Positions 47,486 through 59,690 are shown, numbered from the stretch's first letter. The stretch is 64,000 bases of DNA from Cristatella mucedo (GCA_009760855.2 WPIO01000021.1:4782501-4846500), one strand, 5' to 3'. Numbers and translations are program-made. Notes: generated from the letters alone by a model not told the origin.

Positions 47486-47984
47486 TGTGAGTTGGCTCTG
47501 GTTTCATCCTGCTGGCTCGTAACCTCTGTCACTCGTGCGAAGGTGAAGTGGGGCTCACTAGAGGTCGGTCGGTGCGCTTGATCTACCTCCATCCGGAGAA
47601 ACTGAGCATACTCCTTCGACTGATTGTGATTGGACGTGACTGGCAAAGCCAAGGTACGATCCCCCCCCCCATTAACGAAAAATTACTCAGTCAGTTGCAC
47701 ACTGTCTTCTGGCTCATTCCTGGCAGGGCTTTCAAAATGAACCACAAGTCCAAGATTTGCACTGCGAGCCGTGACTTGAGATTTCTCGTGTTGAGGTGAG
47801 GTTCAGGTGATGATGATGATCGAAGCTGATAATCTTATTCTCTGGGAAACTGTGAATCTAACCAGGACTCTTCTAAAGCTAAAGCTGAAGGTTTTGGCAT
47901 TGTTGAAGGCACCCAGGCTGTTACACGTCTACATTTGTAACTCCCAGAAGGGATACGAGAAATAGTAATACTAAAGTTTAAAAA

Positions 47985-48620
47985 AAGGTTGTCACAGCAC
48001 TACTGAGACAACTAAATCTCTTTCTAGGCACATTACACAGGCTGGAATGGAAGGATGACAATCAAAATAGTGATAATTGCAGAAAGCATTAGCACGATTA
48101 GGACGATTCGCTTGGACGAGGCAAATGCTAGGAGTGGGTGAGACATTAGCTGTGTTTTTAAAATTTCATCAAGTCAGATGATGTCACAACATCCAGGGGT
48201 AGCGTTTTCCAGGCTGGGTAGCACACGAAGTGAAGGCATGGTCTCCAACAGATTGAGATAGGTTAGAGACACACTAAACCACCACACCAGATGAGCTGGC
48301 GGTTTTGTGAAAGCCTGAGAAGCATATAGTGCAGATAGGTTCGCAGAAGCAAGAGAGCCTGCAAGGCAAATCTAAACGTGTCCAACAGGACCGATTCGAA
48401 GACGATGCTCTGTTGGCTGACATGGAGCTAGCACAGGTCGGAGTAAGCTGTACACAGTTCGGCAGCTGTACAAGCCGCAGATGCCGAGCTTTGCACCATC
48501 TGTAAGCATTTTATTGCTAAGGCAGGAAGGCCTGCAAACAGACAATTGCTTAAGTCTAGACGGGATGTCACAAAAAATGCACTAGCTTGGCTAAGTACAC
48601 CTGTAATGACTGCATTTAAA
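47985..48620 (-). mobile_element. LINE L-B, old copy, antisense
   Basis: Starts with a worn L-B tail (GACAACTAAATCTCTTTCTA). Blocks then match the reversed ORF end: TTTTCCAGGCTGGGTAGCAC, TTGCACCATCTGTAAGC and CTAGACGGGATGTCACAA. Heavily mutated. Confidence 0.65.
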
Positions 48621-49131
48621 CGCAGCTGAATGTGGGCGCAACTTGAACGTAATTATTTGTTCACTCGTGAGATTCCGATAAGGTAGTGTATTCAAAGCCA
48701 TACCTCCCTGTAATGTATTTTTCTGACTCTGCCTGTCATCTAAAAAAGCCGGTATGGATACATATCCCAAACAAGCTCTGTTGATACGTATCACAGCAAT
48801 AACTCAGCACTATATGCTGGACCCTCCACTGGCCTAGCCGCCAAAGCCATTGCTTAAGGTAAAATCCTAATCAACCGGCTGCGGCATTTGGAGCATGTCC
48901 ATTGTGCTATGTCAGCGCGATTGCCCAACGGTGGAGCAGCGCAATGTTTCTTGTTGCAGTGACCGTTGCTCCATCCGAAGCTGCATGTCATCCGACAAGC
49001 CAATCTGATTCCAGTAACTCAGCTTTAGACTTTTGGCATCCACAAGCAGCTGTAGTCTGTTTTTAGGGCCAACTCTGCTCGCTAGTCGCCTCTGCAATGG
49101 AGCCGCCTGCCAAGCAATAAGATAGCATGTT

Positions 49132-49262
49132 GACTATCGAACGCATACCGAAAGTCGCTTAGGCTGTGAGAGTGAGCTATACAAAACTCACCATCGTAAC
49201 ACCCACAAAGTCTTTGTGGCTTTGTGGAGTTACAGATGGAGATATATTACATTACATTATGA
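49132..49262 (+). mobile_element. LINE L-A tail with intact 3' hairpin
   Basis: CGAACGCATACCGAAAGTCG leads into AGCTATACAAAACTCACC, the hairpin at 49196-49233 (GTAACACCCACAAAG against CTTTGTGGAGTTAC), and ATATTACATTACATTATG at the end. Confidence 0.8.
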
Positions 49263-49462
49263 CCTTGTTCGTGAATGTGGAGGCCGCACTGGCTGCTGCT
49301 TTCTATGGAGGAGCCGTCAGCTGGCAGTTACCGTCCTGTATTGGTCACCGCGGAATGCGTTTTGGAGGTTTGCAAGTGGGATTTTCTTTGCTTCGCAATG
49401 TGCTAATGTAAAGCTATTGATACAAAGCATGTTGCCGACAGAACGTCGTAATACTGGACCGT

Positions 49463-49615
49463 GATAGCCCAAGAGGTAAAGTGCTCACTGTTCATGACCA
49501 AGGTCGTGGGTTCGAATCCTGCTGCTGGGCGATTCTGTACTGCCAACGGCAAGCGGTGGTTATAGCCGATAAGGGTCTTCTGCCACTATGCAAACAAGGC
49601 TGTTAAATCTGCCAA
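49463..49615 (+). mobile_element. SINE-2-like copy with a SINE-1-like head
   Basis: Head TGATAGCCCAAGAGGTAAAG then TGACCAAGGTCGTGGGTTCG, with B box GGTTCGAATCC. The body and tail (GGGCGATTCTGTACTGCC, GCAAGCGGTGGTTATAGCC, AAGGCTGTTAAATCTGCC) are SINE-2. The head lacks the long palindrome and looks closer to SINE-1. Confidence 0.7.
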
Positions 49616-50153
49616 ATCATACATAAAGCCATACAATTCACACGTCTCTGAAATGCCAGCTCCCAGGGCTCCCCGATTGACTTCTCTGGTTTTGCTCTGT
49701 GCCAAATCAGTCATTTTCATTTACAAACAGTATGGGCACTACTTGGTGTCACGGCTGCAGCTTTGCCATTTTAGCACCACTCAGACTTGACAGAATAGAG
49801 ACTTTGCCCAGCAAAGAGCCATGATGCGTAACTATTTCAGTGAAATAGAACGTAAAGTTGTATGCAAATGAAAGCCAAAATTAAAACACGGTCAAACGGT
49901 GAGCAGCTTCTTCCGTTCCAGCGAATTAAGGAAAAAAGGCAGAAAATCCTTAGAAAGCAATCATTAGCAGGGAACATGTAGTGGCAGTTTCCATTCCCAA
50001 ACCTATTGTATCTTCTTTCTAGTGAGTGGCAAGGGCCTCTCTTAGTAATTTCTAGCCCCAGTTGATGGGTTATCTATTTTATATGTCGGAGTAGCAGTAA
50101 ATCCTGTTGCCTCGGACTAAAAGCCGATCGTGGGATGTCCTGCCCGGGGCACT

Positions 50154-50155
50154 GG

Positions 50156-50243
<88 letters not shown>
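50154..50243. repeat. (CTG)n run, about 29-30 pure units
   Basis: An uninterrupted CTG tract of about 88-90 bp, ending GCTACTAATACTGCTGG. It is intronic on the gene's sense strand. Confidence 0.95.
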
Positions 50244-51293
50244 ACTAATACTGCTGGTACTTGGCGATCAACTAAGTGTGCTGCTTTGCTATCACTTCTT
50301 GCACATGTTTCTGCTGCATTGCAGAAAGGATTGGGTAGTGAGACCTCCGGTTGGGAGGTGGCTGAAACGTTTGCTTTACACTGTCGAAGGATGAGTGGTG
50401 ACCATCATGCCATCATGTTAATTCATGATTATCACTTTGCATGTGACCTGCTCCAGAGACCGCACACCTTTTCTATGAAAATCTGCATTCGCTTTGCCGT
50501 GACCTCAGAGGATCTTCTAGTGGCTCGGCTTTTACAGTTGCAGCATGGCCATTTCACGCATGTGATCAGATAGCAGCGCTAGCTTGGTAGATGAAGGACC
50601 TGTCGACAGACAACTGCAGCTGTTGCTTCGGCAAGGGAGTAGCTTGTGCTCTCTGCTCTGTAGCCTCAGCCTACAACTAACAACTATAACTAAAACTAAC
50701 TGCACATTGAAGCTCGTCAACTTCCCTTCTATAGGGATAGCTAGCTGATCGCTCTCCATGGAAAACCGTGTCTCCCCCTCCGTAGTCCGTAGTTCGACGT
50801 GCCTTGAACTTGGCAGGCCATACTTGGTCTACCTTGAACTGCTGCGGCTGCACTGTCGAGTTTTTTCGAGATGCCTGTAAAGTCCAATGCTCCTTGTTTG
50901 CATTTTTTTTTAGCATATATATGGGTACATGTGCGTTCTAACGTGAAAATGTGCTCTGAATCTCTTCGTCCTCCTCCTGGTCTCCATCGCCATCATTTTT
51001 ATCATCCTCCTCCTGCTTTACCTCCTGGTGCTCGCCTTCATCTTTGCCCCATTACAAATCCTTGTCTCGATTTAAATCCTTTAACCCCTTCTACCTCAGC
51101 CTTCTCTGAATTAGGTCATCAGCTAAGCCTTGACTTTAGCAGTTGCATTTTGAGTAGAACCAGGACTTAATACGGGTGCTGCTGCCTGCTTGTTGCACCT
51201 TGTCTTCTTCATCCATGCAGACCGTGGTGCTGAGGGCAGTTATACCTTTCCCGCAGCGTTTCATGGGCTTTAATTTTCAAATGCCAGAACTGA

Positions 51294-51319
51294 CTCCTGC
51301 TCCTGCTCCTGCTCCTGCT
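51294..51319. repeat. (TCCTGC)n hexamer run
   Basis: Four units of TCCTGC, followed by a short GCTGCTG run at about 51327-51342. Confidence 0.85.
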
Positions 51320-52521
51320 TTGGCCGCTGCTGCTGCTGCTGCATTACCTGGCGCCTACCTGGTGCACTTCTGCTCTCGGTGGCTTCGACGGCTGCAGCGC
51401 GGGACCAGCGCCACCAAGAGTAGGTGAGGGAAAGCCACTGTTTCCTTGGGACCCCTGGCAGCCTCCGGGCATGTGTAAACAGCAGTCGGGCCTTGTTATA
51501 GCAAGGCTTGCCACTGCCCAGGCAAGTCGACGGGAGGCCTTTTCATTCACCCAAAAGAGATCGCAGTGCCACAGGCCCAGCCAGTTATTGGTCGGTCAGC
51601 CTTAGGCCAGTGTGGCATGTGCCACGAGGCCTGTGAAAATAAACAGCCGAGGGCTGAGCCTCGCCTTGGCTTGCCCGCCCCTCCAGCCAGCGACATCAGC
51701 CTGCCCCTCCTTCCTCTGCTCCTACCCCCCCACCCACGCACCCACCTTCCGGTCCGGGCTCCACTCACCTTCTCCTCCTCCTCCCAGCTGCAAGCACGTG
51801 CCTGCTGCTTAGCAGAGCGCTTTGCCAAACTGCTGCTCAGCAGCAACAACGGCTGACTCGTGGTTGGGGGAGTGAAGCCGAACGCAGTCAGTGAAGACTC
51901 TGGCCGATGCAGAAGGTGAAGGCCGGCCAGCCTGGATCCGTTTGCAGAAGGGCAGCCTCTTAAGCTTCAGTAGCCACTGCCGTGGGCTTGCAATAGGAGA
52001 GCAGCGCACGCCTTTTGCCGGCCCCTTCGTCCAGGTCTCCCATGATCTTGTACTCAGTGTGTGCCCCTGCGTTAGCATGTGCATTATCTCAGTCCAAGCA
52101 CGGTGTACACAAAGGGCTTCAGTCCAAGCTTCAGCAGTTCATTCTGACCTACTCACTGCTAGCCGAACTGATCGGCTGCCTACCTGAGCTTGCCGGCTCA
52201 GCTTCAGTGCCAAGCCACCAACCACTCGAACTGACGGGGGGGGGGGGTAGAGGGGGGAGCTCAAAACCACCAAACGTCATCATCTTGTCGGTATGTCGGC
52301 ACCAGCAGTGAGCTGACAATGCTTCTGTCTGAGAGAGGCATTGGATTGCAGAATCGGATTGCAGAAATGAGAAGCTGCTTTCACGACGTGCCGTCATTCC
52401 ATACTAAAATGCTAGCTCTTTGCGGTCGGTTTCCCTGAGCTTGCTGCATGCTTAGCAAACAAAATGCAGCAGCTGCAAGCTACCATCCCCCACCCAACGG
52501 GCTAATCTGCCACTCGACTCT

Positions 52522-52800
<279 letters not shown>

Positions 52801-52891
52801 CCTGCTCCCCTATAAGCTATCACTTGTAAATTAGCTTATTATGTGTTCTATAGCAGTGTGGTGGTGAAAAGATTAATCGCTTTACTTCCAG

Positions 52892-53044
52892 CTACATGCC
52901 GACCGCGAAGAGAGCTATGAGAGGCTACAAAAGCACAGGCGACTGTTGGACGCCGACAAGCACAACTACAGTGAACACGAGCGTGAGCATCAGCGACTGC
53001 AGAAAATTGCATCGAAGACGGAAGTTGCTTTACTACCTCAGTGA
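52892..53044 (+). CDS. Coiled-coil protein gene, last coding exon (residues 408-457 and stop)
   Basis: The acceptor is TTTACTTCCAG. The exon joins exon 9 in phase 0 and encodes 50 residues beginning LHADREESYERLQKHRR. The charged helix continues to SKTEVALLPQ, where TGA (53042-53044) ends the frame. No good in-phase donor lies before the stop, so this is probably the true C terminus. A (CT)n block ends about 90 bp upstream of the acceptor. Candidate AATAAA signals follow at 53407, 53697 and 53737. Confidence 0.8.
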   Translation, partial: LHADREESYERLQKHRRLLDADKHNYSEHEREHQRLQKIASKTEVALLPQ

Positions 53045-53742
53045 CTCAACTGGCTGCTGCTTGTTAGCTGGCACCACAGCGATGCTAAAAAGCTCTTGTC
53101 GAATGGAGTTCTCCGTGAATGCCATCGCTGAGAAGTCACGGTTCCAACAATCGGCAGGCAAACTCACGAAGGTCGAGAGACGTATCAAGTTCTGGATGGC
53201 TGGAAGACCAACTCAGCAATATCAGTCGTAACATCAGTGGCATAGATAACTCATAACTACTTAGATAGCTCAAAACCGCGATTTGTAAAGCAATGTTGAC
53301 TCTGCATGCCTGTCGCAAGAGAGTTCCATCCTGCAACTGATCTACTGCGGTGTGCTACAACAAGTACTATTGTTCATACGGTAGCAGGCAATCCTAAATT
53401 GATACAAATAAATACGAGATGAGATTGCACGCACTGTTCATGTCCTGTGTAGCAACCGTGCTAATGCTGCAAAAAAGCCATGTGCCTTGTGCCGAGAGTC
53501 ACGTGTCCCAGTCAATAACTGTACGGGGACTTATCGATGCACATTACAAGATGTGGGGAGAGAGTAAGAGAAAGAGAGAGAGAGAGAGCGAGGAAACAAA
53601 TATAGAGGCGACGGCGAGGCAGGTGGTGCTGTCGAAAGTCCAGCGAGCCGATTAGGCCGCACACTTGGCTTCCATGCACTAAGCTTGTGAACCATAAATA
53701 AATTAAAATGAAGCGCCATTAAATGAGAGAGCTTCCAATAAA
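53045..53742 (+). terminator. Probable 3' UTR with candidate poly(A) signals
   Basis: After the stop there is no further coding sequence. AATAAA hexamers occur at 53407-53412, 53697-53702 and 53737-53742. The first would give a 3' UTR of about 0.4 kb, the others about 0.7 kb. Which is used, if any, cannot be told from sequence. Confidence 0.4.
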
Positions 53743-53944
53743 GAACAGATTCGGAGATCTTGAGTACACTGTATCAGCCACGTAGCCCTATTGAGACTCT
53801 AAATGGAATGGGAAACGTGTGACGTAGTAACTTGGAATATTATCTGTTTAGTAGAATTTATACTTTACAAAGATTGTCGTCACTGCCACTCACTGTTCAA
53901 GTGTTCGGCAATTTCTATCACTCTCGCCGCAGCTGTGGATTGAG

Positions 53945-54105
53945 ATAAAATATAAAACATTTCATTTTTATAGCGCCCAAGGAGAACTTCGTCTCTATTC
54001 AGGCGCTTCACGTATGCCACGGGGCTCGAACCCACGACCTCGGCCAGACCTTGGACGAGGCGATAACCTTAACCACTGGGCCAAACCAGATCTTGCCGGT
54101 GGGCG
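53945..54105 (-). mobile_element. SINE-1 copy, antisense
   Basis: On the - strand: TGGTTTGGCCCAGTGGTTAA, GACCTCGTCCAAGG head; B box GGGTTCGAGCCCC; tail GTGAAGCGCCTGAATAGAGA, then AAGTTCTCCTTGGGCGCTAT. It lies just beyond the candidate poly(A) signals. Confidence 0.85.
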
Positions 54106-54537
54106 CGAAGCGCTTTGAGGAAGCTAAGCTCAGCGCTGTGAACGCCATCGAAGCGACATCGGCTCCGCGAGCGAACGACCGACGCACTCGCGAATTCATC
54201 ACTAACCGAGCAGCTGCTGCAGGCGGCCATTCTGACACGACACGACTTTGGGTCCTCTCGAGATAACTCGCTTAAAGAGGCGGACCTGCAAATGAGAGCA
54301 CGACGCTCAAGTGCCGCGGCAGCGCTCGGCCCATCGATTGCTGCTCGTGCGTCGCTGCTCGCTCGCTTAGCGCTCTCGGCGAATGCTCGGCATGACAGCC
54401 GAGCCAGCATCAGCATCCTTTACTCCAACGCCGAACTAGCTATAGCCTCTGCCTAAAGACAATGGCTGGCGCTGAGTCAAAGCTCGATTTCTTGACACTC
54501 GATCGCTGACAGACGTATGCGATAGGGAAAAGAGGCG

Positions 54538-54540
<3 letters not shown>

Positions 54541-54611
<71 letters not shown>
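54541..54611. repeat. (GA)n microsatellite
   Basis: About 70 bp of pure GA. Confidence 0.95.
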
Positions 54612-54612
<1 letters not shown>

Positions 54613-55491
54613 ACACTCTCGACGGCAGAAAGGAGAGAGGGAAGTCCATTGCTAGCGTTCGTTCGCCCTGGACAGAGCAGTCACGGTGTTCGCTTCCTGC
54701 TCAGGCAAGGAGTCCTCGACTCGTCTGTCTCATCAGCCTTATCCTGTCTCGGCCTTCAATCGCACGAAGCAGACGAGACTGCTCGGATATCAAGGGGGCT
54801 ATTTATCGCCTGCACACCCCTGCCTGGTGGCTGCCTGGGCGCGTGCGTTCGCGAATTCGCGGATGCACGAGGATCTAACTCAAGGAAGCTGATCGCGCTG
54901 ATCGCGCGTGGAAGCTCCGCTGAAGCCTTATATATATGAAAAGGAAAGCGTCGCTGATCGCGCGTGGATCGTAGAAGAGCAGCTCCGGGGGTGGAAGAGC
55001 TGCGAAGGGGCAACGTCGGCATCGCTGTGAAAAATCGCGGGAGCAGTGAGTGCTCCTGCTCAGGATTCGCTCGTCTGGAGCCGACGTACTTGCAGAGAAA
55101 TAAGGAGTCTACTCAAGTGTTGTGCTCAGAGTGCTGGCCTATACTAAAGTGGCAGCACTGACTGGTAAACGCGATCCGTTTCGCGTTTCAATCGCGACTT
55201 CGCTGGACGTCGAACCGATTTACTGTGCGCAGCTTGGATTTGATAGGCCGATGGTCAGCTTGGTACGATTAGTGTCAGGCGCCGAATGCGGGCACAATTG
55301 AGCGTCGGTCTGTCATTTCGTTTAGGTGCGGTATGATTCGATCAGGGGGACTTGGCAATGTGCATGGAGCGCAAGGATTGCACGCTGCACCGACTCCCTG
55401 GCCGACAGGCTGGCGGCCTGGGCGGCACTGCCGAGTGGAGCTTCGCGGTGGCAGCGACCAGGGTGCACGTTAGCCATCGATGCTCTCACTG

Positions 55492-55882
55492 CCTCCTCCT
55501 CCTCCTCCTCCTCCTCCTCCTCCTACTCCTCCTACTCCTCCTTCTCCTCCTCCTCCTCCTCCTCCTCCTCCTCCTCCTCCTCCTCCTCCTCCTCCTCCTC
55601 CTCCTCCTCCTCCTCCTCCTCCTCCTTCTCCTCCTCCTCCTCCTCCTCCTCCTCCTCCTACTCCTCCTCCTCCTCCTCCTCCTCCTCCTCCTCCTCCTCC
55701 TCCTCCTCCTCCTCCTCCTCCTCCTCCTCCTCCTCCTCCTCCTCCTCCTCCTCCTCCTCCTCCTCCTCCTCCTCCTCCTCCTCCTCCTCCTCCTACTACT
55801 ACTACTACTACTACTACTCCTCCTACTACTACTCCTCCTCCTCCTCCTACTACTACTACTACTACTACTCCTCCTCCTCCTC
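55492..55882. repeat. (CCT)n tract with (ACT)n patches, 391 bp
   Basis: CCT/TCC triplets with rare TTC and TAC changes, then blocks of ACT near 55793-55870. All + frames are open (Ser/Tyr, Leu, Pro/Thr) and the - strand reads Gly/Val; these are repeat translations. Confidence 0.95.
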
Positions 55883-56820
55883 GATCGCTCTCGTTCACTC
55901 CTTCGCTCTTTCGCTTTGCTGCCCGTGCGCTGCCGGCTTTTGACAGTAGCAACGCCGTGCGGCAGTGCCGCTTTGAGCGCTCTGTGGCTCAGCAGTTACT
56001 CAGCAACCAACTCGTCTTTATATGGCCTTGCGGCATAGCTGCCGACAGAGATATCCGGGCATATTGTACGCGTACGTATCTGTACACACGAAGGCGGACA
56101 GTGGCGATACCGTGGGCACGGGTCGACGCTCACAGTGACTCCAGTCGCAGCAGCAGCAGCAGCAGCGGCGGCAGCTGGCTCTCGTATCCTCTTCACTTCG
56201 CGAGCAGCGAGAGCGACTCCTGAACTGGAAGCCGCGGAGCGTCCACTCTAGTAGCGAGATTAGACAGAGGTCGATTATGTGACACGTGACCGCGAGCAGA
56301 CGCGTGCGATCCGGAAAAAGAGGCGGACGAGAGTGCGAGCGCGAAGACAGAAACGAGCTGAGTGAGGACGGTAAGTGAGAGACGGAGTCTGCGCCGCTCT
56401 GAAGAGCTTATCTAAAGCTGAACATAGGTACAAGCTCAGCAATGTGGGTACAAGCTAATAGGCCTCGGACATGGACCAGTAAGTTAGCCGTCAGCGCTGG
56501 TAACAAGCATAACTTTCCTCACTACCAAAATTAAGACTTTCTATCGACCTGAGGACCCAAGAGGAGCTGGTGGCTGGGAAAAAATTGAAACCCCCCTGAG
56601 TTTTGAAACGTGGCGTTGGTTCCAACTACGCTTATTTAAACAGCCACGTGCTCACTATCTCATAGATTGTAATAGCCAAAATATTATTCGCTGTTACTGA
56701 CTTATATTGATTAGGAACAGGCTTTGTCGTAAACCATTTTTATGTAGTATAGAAGCCTAAGTCAAATAATAAGCAGTAGTGCTTTTGTAGTTTTTGTAGT
56801 TTTTGTGTTTTAGTAGTGAC

Positions 56821-56910
56821 TTTGAGCCAGGCAGCAGTTTCGCTCTGGGCTTCGAGCCACGCGGGAGTTGTGCTCTCGGTTTGGAGTCAAGCAGGAGTGT
56901 CGCTCTGGGC
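56821..56910. repeat. Three diverged 30-bp tandem units
   Basis: Units begin TTTGAGCCAG, TTCGAGCCAC and TTGGAGTCAA, and each ends GCTCTGGGC or GCTCTCGGT. In one + frame they encode FEPGSSFALG, FEPRGSCALG and LESSRSVALG. Confidence 0.85.
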
Positions 56911-58639
56911 TCTGTTTCCGTCGGCACTTCAGTGGTACTCTGGGTGCCGTGTGAGGGTTGCTGTACGCGATACGCGATTCCGGCCGCTGTTTAAAAAGCG
57001 TGATATTTTGCCACGATACCGCTCCTCCACCTCCTCATCGGAAATTGACCAACGTTCAATTGATTCTAGAGACCAAGCTTGACTTCTTAAGCCTGAATGC
57101 ACTTTCATGGAGAGTTTAATTCTACGGCAGCATCCAACTTGTAAGCGGTGCGATTTTTCATCACCAAGTAAGGCACTGGTGTCAGCACTGAGGCTGGTCT
57201 CGCTGCTGCTACTCCGAGCGCATGTTACCGCGAAAGCGGCCTACTTACTTCATCTTGCCGGAAACCCGACTTTCAATTCTCTTTACGCATGAGCATCTGC
57301 TTTTGCAGAGGCGAAGCGGACTCCCAGGCTCCCAGCTCTGCCACGCCCACTGCCCGCAGGGCGAGAGGCTGCTGGCGGTAGCTCTCGCTAAGCTTAATGG
57401 CTGTGAAATGAGGGCATAGCGGAAGTTTGGAAGCACGAAAGTATCCTCCGGATGCAATTACAAACGCGCGCACGTTCAGTCGCGCAGCGTGCGTGCCGGA
57501 ATTCGGCTCGATCGCGCGCGCGCGTTTCACTTTCAAGTCGAGACTTCCTTAGCCGAGCGTCGCGCACGAGCGTCGCGCACGAGAAGCAGACTCGACGAGC
57601 GAGCGCTCAGTCGGCGAAGCTGCGTGACGGCAGCGGTCGGAGATCGGAGGTCGCGCGGCCAAGGTTCGCGCTCCAGGCGAAACTCTTCTTTTGGCTCTCC
57701 GTACCACGTCGCGGTGTCCGACAGCCTCGGATCGCCCGGTTCCTTGTTTTTTCTCTAAATTACTGGACGGGTCGTTGCTTGAACCCCTCCCGTCAAGTCA
57801 CGGCTACGTCGTTTCGCAGCTCGCGACGGCTCCGGCCACGCCCGCGCGAGGCTCGTCGCTTCCGAAACTCGCGGACGAACCTCGCGACCTCGGCGCTCGC
57901 TCGGCAGGTAGGCGACTCTCGAGCGAGCTCACCGCCGCGCTGCTGTCTCCGGCGAGGCAACTCCGCACGGCTAGCGGCTGCGAGCACCGCACGTGCACCG
58001 CGTGGCGCCCGAAGAATCGATGGCTGCTTCAAGGAATCGGCGCCCGGGCACGGCCGGTGCGCCGATCGAGGTGAGCCAGCCGAGCCCGGGCGGCGCCTCC
58101 TGCGGAGCGGGCGATCGACGGAAGCGCTCGGGATTGCTGCGCCAATTTAGCCGAAGATGGCCGGTTAGAGCCCCGCTAGACGACTACGCTACGGGCGGAG
58201 CGGGAGTAGGAGAGCGCGCCTCGCTGTCGGAACTGGCGCGCGGCACTCCAGAGGAAGCCGCGTCGCGCGGCCGTGGCGCGGCAGGGGGTGGGCGGAGATG
58301 AAACGAGCCCGCCACGCTCTGCGCCGCGATCTAAATACCCGACTCGCCTCGGCGCCGCTCGCTCGGCCGTCGGCGTCGCGGGGGAGCTCGGGGCGGCAGC
58401 GCTTTTCCGGCTTACAGAGCGCGCATATACGGCGCACATTAGCTAGGCGCTGCCGGGGCGCACAATGGGTGCAGCTCGTTACATTTCCGTGCCTGGAGCA
58501 CGGCCGACTTACTGTACGCGCTCCCTCCCTTCCTCCCCCCCCCCCGTAGCCGCCCCGGGCGTTGCGCCAGGTCCGCGCTCGGTGGCCGTGATGCGGCCAG
58601 GTGCCCAGGAGAGCCGCTATGTCCGCAACTCGCTCGCTG

Positions 58640-58960
58640 ATCGGGGAGAGAGAGAGAGAGAGAGGGAGAAAGAGGCGGCAGACAGACAGACAGACAGAGA
58701 AAGAAGGAGAGAGAGAAAGACAGACAGAGTGAAAGAGAGATGGGGAGAGAGAGACAGAGAGAGAGACAGAGAGACAGAGAGAGAGAAGAGAGAAGGAGAG
58801 AAATGAGCGAGAGAGACAGACAGAGAGGCTGAAAGACAGAAGGAGAGAGAGAGACAGAGAGAGACAGAGAGACAGAGAGAGACAGAGAGAAAGAGGATGA
58901 CAGAGACAGACAGAGAGGCTGGGAGACAGAAGGAGAGAAAGAGGGAGAGGGAGAGAGGTC
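58640..58960. repeat. Purine-rich GAGA/GACA block
   Basis: About 320 bp of GAGA with GACA insertions, interrupting the CpG-rich region. Confidence 0.9.
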
Positions 58961-59204
58961 GGTGATATTTTCAAATCATGTAGCGTCTCGTGTGGCAAAG
59001 CTCTTGCTTCGCTATCGCAGCCTGTCGTAACGAGTTTCCCTTCCGTTCAATTGAACTCTGCAGCGCTACCAGTACGAAGTTGCTTAGGCTAAAAGACAGG
59101 CCACCTCTCTGCTACGGGCACTCTTCTAATAGAAGAACGTTCAACGCGGTAGCCAGCGTCTGCTTGCATATACAGTAGGTAAACACGTTTCGCGATATTT
59201 TTTG

Positions 59205-59330
59205 ATTTAGGTTTTACGATTCTATGTTTGAGGTTAAGGATGTGGGATTCGGTGTTTACGGTTTGATGACTTTTGGGTTTAGGTGTACGGGTTGGGGCTT
59301 AGGATTCGGAGTTCAGGGTGAAGGGTAGCT
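59205..59330 (+). repeat. Diverged telomere-like TTTAGG text
   Basis: Repeated GGTTTA/GGATTC/GGGTTTAGG-like words, such as GATTTAGGTTTTACGATTC and TTTTGGGTTTAGGTGTACGG. No perfect array. Confidence 0.4.
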
Positions 59331-59414
59331 GTTTTAGATTTGCAGATGATGCCGGGCGAGTAGCCCGAGCGGCAGCGAAGCAGGCTCAGAGCGGCTGGAG
59401 CGCGAACGCAGAGG

Positions 59415-59526
59415 AGCGTGGCGGTCAAGCGCTGCGTCCGGCGGAAGCGAGGAGCGCGGCGGTCAAGCGCTGCGTCCGGCGGAAGCGAGGAGCGCGGCGG
59501 TCAAGCGCTGCGTCCGGCGGAAGTGA
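59415..59526. repeat. Three tandem 38-bp units
   Basis: GGTCAAGCGCTGCGTCCGGC starts at 59423, 59461 and 59499, each followed by GGAAGCGAGG or GGAAGTGAGC. Nearly identical copies; 38 is not a multiple of 3. Confidence 0.95.
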
Positions 59527-59690
59527 GCCCGCGCGTCCCCGCGCGGCTCAGTGGGGGGAGCCTGGATTTTCATCTAGGGATGGCAAGGCCAGCAACATTT
59601 TCACGTCGGCGGGACTAGACCAGTAGTTAAGAAAAGTTATATAGCGCGAAATCAGTGTGTTTCCTAGACACGAACCCTGCGGTTGCTCAT

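Larger units (their letters stand above)
54106..57450. other. Intergenic stretch, rising G+C, no supported gene
   Basis: Includes (GA)n, the 391-bp (CCT)n tract and a 30-bp tandem repeat. Short ORFs occur but have no family resemblance or splice-phase support. 56220-56800 is ordinary AT-richer sequence with nothing recognisable. Confidence 0.5.

Noticed and set aside
55326-56223. Ser-, Leu-, Pro- and Gly-rich ORFs of about 160-250 codons
   Set aside because: Translations of the (CCT)n tract in every frame.
57452-58150. 232-codon + ORF in the CpG-rich region
   Set aside because: Arg/Ala/Ser composition expected from G+C-rich DNA, overlapped by open frames on both strands; no domain seen.
59415-59526. 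CRISPR-like direct repeats
   Set aside because: The units abut without spacers and the genome is eukaryotic.
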